Source of the DNA: Petunia secreta
Taxonomy: Eukaryota > Streptophyta > Magnoliopsida > Solanales > Solanaceae
Reading direction: 5' to 3'
DNA length: 64,000 nucleotides
Assembly: GCA_029990175.1 (NCBI GenBank)
Contig: JARKIP010000035.1
Coordinates: forward strand, 21,751,501-21,815,500
Part shown: positions 43,001 through 53,183 of the stretch, piece after piece
Position numbering within the stretch: position 1 is the stretch's first letter
Layout: every line of letters begins with the position of its first letter
The notes under the pieces: model-generated
The model's database searches: none
Seen by the model: only the letters and a program-made list of their open reading frames with translations
Told to the model about the DNA's origin: nothing
Program-made: the position numbers and the translations under genes

Positions 43001-43712
43001 GTAAAAGAATCAGTCGAACACTTTATCAACAAAGGAGAGTGATCAGATCTAGTTCGGGCTCGGTGTTTAATGTCAATCTTAGGAAAGAAATCCATGAACT
43101 CCTGATTAGCAAAACATCTATCAATTCTCTTCAAAATAAACTGATTTTCAATACTCCAATTCCACCAAGTGTAAATATTACCTGTATACCCTAAGTCAGT
43201 AACACCACAGGCAGCTATGGTAGCAAAAAAACCATCCACTTCTTGAGTCAACACTGGAAGGCCCCCATATTTTTCCACTTCAGAGAGGATAACATTGAAG
43301 TCACCTCCAATGATCCACGACTTAACCATAGTGGATGCTCAAAATTGCAAAGAATCCCACAGCTCCATTCTTTCAATTCTGTCGCATTTAGCATAAACTA
43401 AGGTAAGAAAAAAATCCTGAGCCTGTACAATATGATGCAATTTCAAAGTAAGTTGTTGCTCCTGATCATCCACTACTGTCACTGCATAATCTTCCCAAAT
43501 GAAAGCCCAAATTTTACCATTGACATTAGTAAAGGACCAATGCATACCCAGTCTCATACCATAATACTGGACTCTACAGGGCTCCTGAAAAGGTTCAAGA
43601 AAAACCCTATAAAATCAAAATGATGATGCCTGTGCAAAGTATTCAACCTTGTAAACGCCTCCTACGTATTAACTGATCGTATATTCCAAATCAAAGCTTT
43701 ATTCATCATCAT
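40077..43712 (-). pseudogene. LINE 2 ORF2: endonuclease, RT and zinc region, frameshifted
   Basis: ORF2 starts at ATG 43712, overlapping the ORF1 stop by one base. The endonuclease begins ALIWNIRSVNT, has a TAG where Gln is expected and a frame change near 43590, then runs GGDFNVIL and keeps the catalytic RSDHSPLLI near 43040. A single-base change in a T-run near 42710 shifts the frame before HAQVQGRR. RT is open at 42532-41252: SGPDGFSMKFYQVCWD, LRPISLSNFSNKVIS, KLDMMKAYDRVSW, SSRGLKQGGPLSP (GD usually) and active site AYEDD near 41650. After GGRAV near 41320 the frame is lost again; the zinc-type region is recognisable at about 40900-40500. It is better preserved in endonuclease and RT than LINE 1. 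Confidence 0.85.
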
Positions 43713-46134
43713 CAAACTTTTGATTTAGAACTCCGAACTGGCTGTATCCTGGAAATTGGCCCATGTTCTTTTTTAGTACGTCTGACACCTTTCTTTGGTA
43801 CATCTCTAGGTGACAAATCACATTCCCTGGCCATTTGTAGGATATTGTGGGCTGTTGATTCCTCCTCCTCATCATCAATATTTGCTGCATCTCCAACATC
43901 ATCGTGTACAACAAGGTGCTTACTAGGAGAATGCCGTTCTTGCCTTTGCAATATACCTTTACTATCACTGAATTGTAAAGTATTTAATAAAGCTTTTTCA
44001 TCCTCAGAAAAATCCTCCTTTGATATCCCCTTGGACAAGTTCTCATCGTGTTGCAAATTTGAGGCAGTATGCACAACATTCAGCTGAGATGGTATTGATT
44101 GGTCAGAGGTGTTAAGCTGGACATGATCTTCAATGGGATTGGTGTTTGAAATAATCACATTCTCTCTGGTATTAATTTCTTGATTGACCTGAGCCGTCAT
44201 CAATTTTAAATCATCCAAGGGGATTAAATCCTCTTTAGTCATAGGAAATAAACCTCTAGCTCTATTTAATAAAGGCTGCACATCTTCATTAATGACTTGA
44301 TAACCCTTAGCTCCCTTTAACAAAGCCTCTATATTGAATTCTCCAACATTGATCACCTGTAATGATCGATTAGAAGAACCCCCAGCTTTAGTCAAAAAAT
44401 CATGCGCATCCTCATTTAATACGCGAGAATCTTTAGCTCCAAAAGTCGCTTTCCCACTGGAATATAGAGTTCCTCCAGCTTTAATATCTTGCGCCTTAAA
44501 TGACTGCAATCCCTCGGCTTTATTCCCTGATCTTAATGCACTCCCAGGTATATTAGGAGTCTGCATTAACTCCTTACCCAACTTTAACTCGGTTTCCTGA
44601 ATAGTCACGCATGGGGTCAACATATGCAGACTCTCAGCATTAATACCCGTTGAAATACCTGAAGCATTAACTGCTGCAGCCTTATTAATTGCATCAGGAA
44701 CCAAAAGCACACCACGAATTCCAACAGAATATTTGTTTAATGCGTCTCTATCCTTCAGCTTTAAATCCGACGCCTTTAATTCTTTTTAAGTAAATTTTGC
44801 ACCTCGTGTTCCCACAATATCTTTGTCTAGGGCCAACTTACCCCCAACTTTATTATGTTGAACATTAACTTCGCTCCCAGCTTTTGTAATATTCAAGTTT
44901 GTACTAGGATGATCAACTAGCTTAACACCCTTGTCCTTCGTACCATTCACCTGTGTGGAAATTATTTCCTCCTCTCCTTTTAACACAGTGAAAGCATTGA
45001 AATTGTGTGTTGCCTCCTTAGTGCCAGCTTGTTCCTGAATATTAACACCATTGTTTTTCTTCCTCGTAACAACCTGCCAAGCATTTGGATCACGATATGG
45101 GTTTTGTCGTCGTCCTCCATTGTCGACCTTTCTACCTTGATTTGCATTGTAATCCTGAGTACCCTTATCTTTAATTGCACCACTTGGACCAGGATCCCCT
45201 ACTATTTTGCCACTCTTCAACACTTTAACACCTTGTTGAGCTGTACCTTGGCCATCATTATCATCCCCTCGAGCAGTAGCATCCTCAAACGAATCTGGAT
45301 GTAGAACTCGACATTCTTCATCAACATGTCCTTGCAAACTACATTGGGAGCAATACTTTGGAAGATAATCGTATATAATTTTAATACATTTAGACTTCTT
45401 CTTCCCTGTATCTTCATCTACTTCTACAATATCAATTTCATGTGGCAAGTCTCCTAACAAATCAATTTCCACCTTCACCCTAGCATAACTAGGCCGTGTG
45501 TGATTCAAAGTAGCTGCGTCCAAGTGTAGGGGACTGCCAAAGCTAAGGAAAAAATACATTCCTTCACAAAAAAATTTGGTGGCAAGTTGGGGAATGATAT
45601 CCAACCTATAGTAATTGATGTCTCTTTCCTAAGATCGCACCAAGGATCCCACTTAAGGGTCCTCATCAAAAAAGAATCACGTCCAAGTTTAAGCCAATGA
45701 CCCTTAGAAAGCAAGTTGACATAATCTTCAAAGAGAGAGCAACGAATGAGGATACTCCTATAGTCTAAAGAGCCAATAACACAGTGTCCACGAATCTCAC
45801 ATTGAGTAGGAATAACTTTACGAAGATCATTCAATTCTGGGGAGCCATACGTAAACTTTCCAATTATACCATATATTAATTTCGTGGATACTATGGACTG
45901 TTGAACCTCTCGTTTGTTCCATATCATAGTAGGATGTCCATTAATCTTTTGTGGATCTCGAACAGGGAGTGAAGGAGCTTGGGCAGCTTGGTTGTCGATG
46001 GTTTGTGAGGGTGGAACCACCACTGCAGCGTAGGAGGCAGTACCGGGGATTGGTGTGTGCTGGGATGATATAGAGGGTGGTGGGGTGGGCTGAGCAACTC
46101 CAGTGGGGGGCTGCCCAGTGTCCTGATTGGCCAT
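43712..46134 (-). pseudogene. LINE 2 ORF1: RNA-binding protein
   Basis: It starts MANQDTGQPPTGVAQ at 46134 and is open through the DUF4283-like region (FTYGSPELNDLRKVIPTQCEIRG ... DYVNLLSKGHWLKLGRDSF). A one-base loss near 45533 shifts the frame inside LALAVG.PLHLDAAT. The next frame keeps PKYCSQCSLQGHVDEEC, a complete CX2CX4HX4C knuckle near 45340, and a polar tail to a TAA near 44786. The last part (44710-43712) is open and ends in RSSKSKV. Two lesions separate it from a full-length product. Confidence 0.8.
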
Positions 46135-46267
46135 GGGAGGAGTCAAGACGAAGTAGCACCTAAATCGCCTCTAAGTCGCTTGGAAATCGCCTTCTCCTAG
46201 AGAGAAAAAGTGTTGGGTTTTGGGTTTAAGGTTTTTTTTTATTTTTTTTTTATTCAAGAGTCAACTC

Positions 46268-46592
46268 CCGCCTTAGGGTTAGAGTCTCCTAATTAGCGTT
46301 TTTTATACAACATCGCCTTTAGTTAAAGGTCCATAAGCCTTATTAGTCTTTGTATTTTACCTTAATTAGGATAGGCTATCCACTACTATAAATACCCCTC
46401 CTTACATTGTATTGTACAACACATCGATTCTCCACAGAATCCGGCTATTCTCAAGGAATAAGACTACTTTACTTTTCTTGCTCATTATTTCTCTATTTTA
46501 GTTATTTACTTTTCTATCTTATTTGTTGTATTGCTTGTGACCTCTTTCTAAATTAATTGTTCAACCTAGGCGACAGATTCTAGGCATAAACA
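46268..46592 (+). repeat. 5' LTR of G2, right fragment
   Basis: After CCGCCTTAGGGTT the sequence matches 63020-63330, including the TATA-like CTATAAATACCCC near 46386 and the end AACCTAGGCGAC...GGCATAA.CA. The two fragments sum to about 490 bp against 479 bp for the 3' LTR. Confidence 0.85.
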
Positions 46593-46593
46593 G

Positions 46594-46613
46594 TTTGGCG
46601 CCTACCATGGGGC
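46594..46613 (+). other. Primer binding site of G2
   Basis: TTTGGCGCCTACCATGGGG directly follows the LTR, in the style of Tat-lineage primer sites (TGGCGCCCACCGTGGGG). I do not assign the tRNA with certainty. Confidence 0.5.
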
Positions 46614-46873
46614 CCGGGTAGTTGTAGATAATCTACAAAGGAAAAGGCGCAATCATATGTGATGAAAATAGAAACGTTCTGAAGAAGACTACTGACAGAG
46701 TGGATGAATCTGTGAAGGATCCTATCGATCCAAGCGTGTAGCCTAAGGATCCCATTGAGCAGCCGAAGGACCCTTCCCAATAGCCGATCCATGTCACCAG
46801 CGGTGGGGAAGGCGGCCAACCACCATAAGGTAATACTGAATTCCAAGGTTTTCTTATTAATCTTCTCAACACT

Positions 46874-48070
46874 ATGTCAGAACAACAACAATGGAACTCA
46901 AACAACATGGCCGAAGGGATATCTCAGAAGTTAGGAGCGATGTTTGTCGATCATCTCAGAGGCACAACCAACCCCGCGAGGACCAGTGTCCAAGGACCAT
47001 TCACCAGCATACGTCCCTAATAGCAGGCTAAACATGGATGCACCTCTGAAGGATCATCAACAATCAAGACCTTAAGGGAGCACCTGTCATCCAGAACCTC
47101 ATAAAAGAGATGAAGGCAATCGACGACCGAATTTGGTAATGTGTCGAGTGCTCCACCCCAAGTTAGCACGGTAGATTAGCAAAAGTTTTATAAGCATGCT
47201 TACAAAGCAAGTGTTGCCCCAGTCCGCATACCAAAGCACTTCCGTCTGTCGGATAACTTGAAGTATGACGGAACAACTGATCTGGATGAGCAAATTGTTG
47301 CATATTACATGGCTGAAAAGAGAAACGAGATCACTGAGGAAGAGATTTAGTCTTCTCTGGTGCAGAGGTTTGGCTCAACTCTTACCAAAGGCGCCCTATT
47401 TTGGTACACCCAGCTACCAATGGGCTCCATCGAATCATTCACTCCGATGCAGGATCTATTCAAGTAAGCGCATTTTGGTGCCCACGAGTGGGAAAAGCGC
47501 ATGGAGGACATCTTCGAGATCCGTCAGTGTGACGACAAACTGCTGAAGGACTACCTTGACAGATTCCAACGGGAATGCATGGAGCTTCCTCTAGTCCCCG
47601 ATAATATTTTTGTGGTAGCTTTTGGCAAAAGTCTGAACTGTCTTGGAGTTTGACTCAACATCGACAATATAAAGTGCATTGCGTTGGAGGTACACTGAAA
47701 AGCTTCGCTTAGAGCCAGACCATTCCTAAACCCCGATGTTTAATGGAGAGAGGAGGACAGAAGGAGAACAAAAGTAAAGGCATAGAACCAGGAGGAAAGC
47801 GGGAAGCATAGCAGTTCCCGGGGGTCTGGATCCTAAGAAAAGCGGGCAGAGTCCCGTAGCTTCAGATATTTTGGTTTGCAAGTCAACGTCGTGGATTTAG
47901 TTGCCAATCACTTTGGAAAACTAAGTCTGAGGATCCAATGGTCGCCTATCATAAAAGGAGCAACAGGGAGAAATGCGACGCTGTATTGTGATTTTAATCA
48001 CAGCGGTGGTCATGCAACGGTTGATTGCAAGGCCCTGATGATTGAAATCGAGCATCTATTGAAAGAATGA
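46874..48070 (+). pseudogene. G2 gag (Tat type), heavily broken
   Basis: ATG 46874 starts MSEQQQWNSNNMAEGISQKL. After stops, the capsid core appears near 47237 as FRLSDNLKYDGTTDLDEQI, followed by FGSTLTKGALFWYTQLPMGSIESFTPMQDLF and DDKLLKDYLDRFQRECMELP. A Cys/His signature YCDFNHSGGHATVDCKALMIEIEHLLKE ends near 48070. This order is that of Tat-lineage gag. More than five stops or frame changes are present. Confidence 0.75.
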
Positions 48071-48229
48071 AACTTTAAAGACTTGATTGAAGGAGGACCA
48101 CGGTATTCGAGAACACCAGATTTTGAAAGCTTGGCGACCATCAATGCAATCTTCGCATTCTGGAACCAGCCACAACCTAGGGACTAAGAATCGGGGGAAG
48201 TGCTCCGTCTAATTCCGTTCAGCCCGAAG

Positions 48230-48767
48230 GAAGAAGGAGAGCACTAAAGTGACCTCGTCGTTTTTGTAGACGTGTCCGACCCGGGCATCCAACAAGCTTT
48301 GATCGATCTAGGGAGTAGCTTGAACATTATTTGGATTGAGATGTTGTGAAATTCACGTCTACCTCACCAAGTAACTTCCAGTCCTCAAAACATAGTTAGC
48401 TTCAATGGCTGACAAGGTGAACCTGTTGGGGAACTAGCTCTACTGGTCCATATACCGGGCGTGACGAGCATTACTCCCTTCTAAGTGTTGGATTGTGGCC
48501 TATATTATAAAGTCATCTTAGGACGGCCTTGGATACTTGGTGTTAAGGGAATACCCTCAACCCTCCATTAAGTCTTCAGATTCCCGACTTTCCACGAGGT
48601 TAATAACTTATTGGGTGAGCGATCTTCACTTTGAGAATAATATCCTACTTGTGGCGGGGATCTTCGTGTCCGCCTAGTAGCTAAAGTAAATATGACTGAA
48701 GAGGAATCCATCGAGTTTGAGGTCATGGAACGAGAAGTCAGAGAAGAGATCAGCAAACTATGGGATC
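48230..48767 (+). pseudogene. G2 protease region, cut by G3
   Basis: The segment ALIDLGSSLNIIW near 48297 corresponds to the aspartic protease motif (D-S-G-S usual, D-L-G-S here). It is followed by NSRLPHQVTSSP and YYKVILGRPWILGVKGIPSTLH, the conserved G-R-W-I/L block. Stops occur near 48347 and 48485. The frame reaches KLWD at 48767, where G3 is inserted. Confidence 0.7.
48763..48767. repeat. Left target-site duplication of G3 (GGATC)
   Basis: GGATC precedes the 5' LTR of G3 and recurs at 59657-59661. Confidence 0.9.
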
Positions 48768-51579
48768 TGTAACGACCCTCAAATAGTTGTTACGGGATCG
48801 GGGACCTCGATTTGCGTGTCGATAGTCCCAAAAGCTCCGTTAGGTCATTTATGACCCGTCTGTGAAATCTGAGTGGAAACGGAGTCCGTTTGATAGGTTT
48901 TCGAGAAAAGGATCCGTTTATGAAATTACGGAAAGGAATTTTGGGTTTCGATAGGTCGTTTTGAGTAAACGAACCCCGATGGAAAATCCGAGCGCACCGT
49001 TAGGTCCGTCTCGTCATTTATGATATGTAGCAATCTTCAAAATTGAAAACGGACCTCGTTTGATAGGACTTTTGATAAAGTCCTCGTTTTGGAAGTTTAA
49101 AAGAGTTAAAAGAGGTTTCCGAGCTCGATTTGAGCAAATGAGCTCCGATGAGAGATCCGAAAGTTCCGTTAGGTTCGTACAGTCATTTTTGACTTGTAGC
49201 AACTTTCGGAATTGGATTCCGAGGTCGTTTGGTTAAATTTCGCTATTTTGGCGAAAGTCGAAAATTGAACCTTTGTCGTGGGACCCACTTTTTGAGTTCT
49301 GGAGGTCCGAATTGAGTTCCATCTTGACGAGCATGTCACCCAAGTATTTTATGACTTGTGTGCAAAATTTGGGATCATTCCGAGCTTCGTAGGGTCCCGT
49401 TTTGCCCCTAAAACAGTAGAAAATCTGGTGCAACTTTTCTGTTCTGTTTTGGCGCAAACAGCCGGATAAAAGCTGATTTTTCGGCCAATCCGTAAGGAAT
49501 TAGGAAAAACTAAAAACATGAAAGTTGTAGCCCTTTGAGTTTTGGTTCTAATGGCACTGGTTGCAGGTCATTTGGACATTCCTATCAAAAGTTATGATTT
49601 TTTTAAAAGAAGCTGTTACAGAGGCAAAAAAACTGCTATAGCCCGATTCATAACTTATAAAAATCATCTGGTGAGCTCTTGAGGCGATTTTTGGGTATTT
49701 CTTGAAGACCCAATCATACTTACACTTAAGGTAAGCCCTTTCAATCCATCTTTATGTTGATTAACACAAGAATCAAAGGGTTGATTCTTGGAAATGGGTT
49801 AGAACCCTAGATTCTTAAGAATTGGGGAAAGACATCGAGCAAGGCTCGCATGTGGAATCTAAGTGTACTTTTGGACTCATGGGAGCGTGGGGAGTCCGGA
49901 AAAGTATATTTTGTAAATTTAGGGCTCGGCCCTACCCGGGGGCATTTTGGTAATTTTTATCCTAGGATGCCTATAGGCTTAAATAGCTATAATTGAGCAC
50001 TCATATGTGCTATATCTTGTCTTAATAGACCTAGTGGAGAGTCCTTCGCGGACAAGGCGAGCGGGAAAGGAGATTCTTCCCGGCATTTGAGCCCGAATTT
50101 CGAGGTAAGTGAGACTTGACCTCTATTGTGCTTGTGGACTCTTCCTTCATGCTAGTATGCTTCATGTACGCATATATATACCTAACAATGGTTAGGATTA
50201 ATGATGTGAATTACTTGCTATTATTGTTTGTTATAAATAGCGAGATTGTGACTCGACCGAGGTATTTTCCGGTCTAAACGCTACGTCGAGGTATCTTAAA
50301 TTTATATCGTAGTAACGCTTGCTACGCCATGCTTAGATAGCAAGAACTTGGGACATGGCCGAGGATGTTGCCGGCATGTCATGATAAATGTCTTGCCGAG
50401 GATTTTGCCGGCTTTTGTATGATATTGGTACTTGATTTGTTCACGTGCCGGGTTGGGTAGTGCTGTCTATACGTAACCTTGGGTTGGACGACATGGGAGT
50501 AGGGATTGTACCCCCAAACTGTGGTCGGGTTAGCCTTCGCCTTACGTTCAGCTAGCATAACCAACCTGGGTTACGGTGACTGTGAAATATTATCGTTATT
50601 AATATTTCTGTTATTATTTCTATTATTGTTATTAATGTCGTGGATATTAATACTGTTAGAGGGACACTTGACAGGGGGTGTGGTGTCGCCTATACTATGA
50701 GATGTGTCACACTTGACAGGGGGTGTGGTGTGGACACTTGATCTTTGAGATGTGACACACTTGACAGGGGGTGTGGTGTGGTAACTTGATTTATTGAGAT
50801 ACGACGCACTTGACAGGGTGTGTGGTGCGATCGTAGACAGATTTGAGATGAGCCAACGACTACGGGTCGTTGGTCTACTTATTCATGATTGTGATAGTGA
50901 CTTCGGGTCACGGTATATGGTTGATACTTAGTAGTGGTGTTGCTAGTCCATCGTAGGTCTAGGTTAGCCGGCACGGGAGTAGAGATTGGACCTCCAAACC
51001 GCCGCTGAGTTGACCTATGCCTTATGTTGGATGGGCATAATCCTTGAGACTTCTGGTTACTACTTGTGTGTATGGAATGTGTTACATCTATTTGTGATTT
51101 CACTACTTTATTGTATGATCACTATAGTATGTTGTTGCTTATGATGCATGTAGCGACTTGTCCCGCAAGGGTACCTTAGCGGGCCTGTCGGTGATCTTAC
51201 TGGGCTTCGGCTCATAACTTACTCTGCTACGTGCGCAGGTCCTTCATCCAGTCAGCAGCCCCGGACGTTAGCGGTTCCCGAGGCTTTTGAGACTTTTGAT
51301 TGAGGTGAGCCGACCACACAGACCGTGGTGGCATACCGCCGGAGTCACTTAGAGATAGGACTCAGATTTCTTTGATGTATATTCATACTTTATTAAGTCA
51401 CTCTTAGAATGCTCCAATTCTTTTGTGGATATATTCTTTTGGACTTCACCCTTTTATATTTATATATCCATTTATGATCTTTTCACATTATTGTTCTTTT
51501 CCGCATCTTGTTTCATTGGTTCGCCTAGGCAAATGTTGTTTAGGTGCCATCACGAACCCTTGGAAATTGGGTCGTGACA
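48768..51579 (+). repeat. 5' LTR of G3
   Basis: It is 2812 bp with TG...CA ends. It holds a TATATATA site near 50172, three CCGAGG...CCGG words (about 50258, 50360 and 50397), a ~48-bp tandem repeat at 50665-50850 and two diverged copies of a ~90-bp GGGAGTAG(A/G)GATTG(G/T)ACC segment (near 50490 and 50965). Confidence 0.92.
50665..50850 (+). repeat. ~48-bp tandem repeat in G3 5' LTR, four units
   Basis: CACTTGACAGGGGGTGTGGT starts units at 50665, 50710, 50758 and 50807. Spacings are 45-49 bp. The same array is at 58743-58927 in the 3' LTR. Confidence 0.85.
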
Positions 51580-51582
51580 GTT

Positions 51583-51594
51583 TGGTATCAGAGC
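51583..51594 (+). other. Primer binding site of G3 (initiator Met tRNA)
   Basis: TGGTATCAGAGC lies three bases after the LTR. Confidence 0.85.
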
Positions 51595-51788
51595 CCTAGG
51601 TTCTAATTCGAGTCCTAGGAGTCTTGGAGCAGTGTCTGAGTAGAGTCTTGCTTATGGGTATGTTGTCGACCATACTTATGAGCGAGAGGCTACAAGGGCA
51701 TGTTAGGAAATGTTTTCCCTTCGTTTCATCTCTATTCGTGCTGAGTAGCTTATATAGGTGCTGACCCTTTTTTCGTGTATTGTATCAG

Positions 51789-53183
51789 ATGGCGAGGACG
51801 CGAGCATCCTCAGCCAGGAGGGCTGCATCTTCTACACCCACGTCTGCGGGAGAGCCATCAGCACCTACGCAGCCGCCAGCTGCTAAGAAGACTCGGGCAG
51901 GTCGCCCGTCAGCCACTAGGCAGGACACAGCTATCCCTGCGGTGTCCGCAGCGACTCTGTCAGCATCTATTCCCCCTGTGCCTGCTGTTGTGCCAGGCAC
52001 CGTTGTGATCTCTTCAGAGGAGTATATGAGACTGATGGCCTTGTCTAGCCATCAGGTCCCTGTCAGAGATGATGTTGCAGCTCCTGTTTCGGCTCCTCAG
52101 CCGACCACACCTGTTATGAGCACGCCTACTTCTGAGGCTGCTCCTGATCATATTGCCTAGCCTTCTGCTTCTGCTCCTCAGGCAGGTCCTGTTATTTCTA
52201 CTCCTCCTATGGGCACTGAGGAGGTTGCCAAGAGGATAGAGTCATTCATGAAGCTTCAGCCTCCAGAGTTCGACGGTACCTCAGCTACATGTACTGCCCA
52301 GAGGTACATTCAGAAGTGTGAGAAGATTTTGACAGTTCTTGGTACTAGAGACACCTTAGGGGTGCAGTGTGCTTCTTTCAGATTATCGGGAGATGCGGAG
52401 ACATGGTGGGTCTCCATGATGCGGCAGAGGTCTAGTGACCTCCCTCCTTTGTCTTGGGCTGAGTTCGTGTCTATGTTCATGAGCAGGTTCGTGCCCCAGA
52501 GTCAGCACGATGCTCAGAGGCGCGAGTTTAAGGGGTTGAGGCAGGGAAACCTGTCTGTTTCAGAGTATGACACCAGGTTCTTGTGGTTGTCTCAGTTTGC
52601 GCCGGCTATGGTGGCTCAGGAGAGGGACAAGGTCCTCCGGTTTGTTGAGGGTCTTCATCCCCGCTTGCAGGTAGCTGTTGCCCCTGATATGGGCAACAAG
52701 TCATATTTTGAGATAGTTGATGTGGCGCGGCGGATGGAGGATATCTTCGCCAGGGCTGACGCAGAGAGGGCGGCCAAGAGGTCGCGTCAGTCTGGTGGGT
52801 ATAGTGGATCCGCTCAGAGGGGTCAGGGTCATCAGGGCCGTTCTCAGTCTAGGCCCCAGGCTGCTGCTTTGCCTGCCCAGGATTTTTCTTCAGAGACCCC
52901 GAGGCCTCAGTCATCCCAGAGGCGGGGTGGCTCTTCGCAGTCTGGTCCGCCGCAGTGCGGGAGGTGCCATCAGAGGCATCATGGGAGGTGTTCGTCTGGA
53001 GGGGGTCGTGGCAGAGGTGGTAGAGGCGGTAGAGGAGGTAGAGGTGATGGATGTTTTGAGTGTGGGTCTCCAGAGCACTATGTCAGGAGTTGCCCTTATG
53101 TTTCATCAGGTCGCCAAGGATCCGCAGCTATGGTACCATCTGGTCCTCAGGACCGCCAGGCCCGTTTCTCAGATTCCTCCTAG
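51789..53183 (+). pseudogene. G3 gag, one in-frame stop
   Basis: ATG 51789 (MARTRASSARRAASS) opens a 464-codon frame ending at TAG 53181-53183, with one internal TAG at 52158 where Gln is likely. The N-terminus is Ala/Pro/Ser-rich. The capsid core runs RIESFMKLQPPEFDGTSATC ... AETWWVSMMRQR ... FVSMFMSRFVPQSQHD ... EFKGLRQGNLSVSEYDTRF. A Gln/Arg/Ser-rich linker and a Gly-Arg repeat (GRGRGGRGGRGGRG) precede the zinc knuckle CFECGSPEHYVRSC near 53060. The pol frame begins in another phase just after the knuckle. It builds the particle. Confidence 0.85.

Larger units (their letters stand above)
38347..46267 (-). mobile_element. L1-type LINE 2, near full length
   Basis: It has the same organisation and family as LINE 1, upstream of it on the minus strand and head-to-tail with it. 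The 5' leader before ATG 46134 shares TTTTCTCTCT and GGCGATTT with LINE 1. Upstream of the leader (46232-46251 on the + strand) are two T-runs split by an A, which on the minus strand look like the remnant of another poly(A) tail. The element then meets CCGCCTTAGGGTT at 46268. Confidence 0.85.

Noticed and set aside
50665..50850. Regularly spaced direct repeats that could suggest a CRISPR-like array
   Set aside because: The repeat and its spacing are continuous tandem units inside an LTR of a plant element, duplicated in the other LTR.
51583..51594. tRNA-like words (TGGTATCAGAGC) at 16184, 27695 and 51583
   Set aside because: They are primer binding sites complementary to tRNA ends, not tRNA genes; no cloverleaf is present.
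52717..53129. N-terminal ~140 codons of the long G3 pol frame
   Set aside because: They overlap the gag capsid and zinc-knuckle coding sequence in another phase and show no family motif; the frame becomes meaningful only from about 53130.
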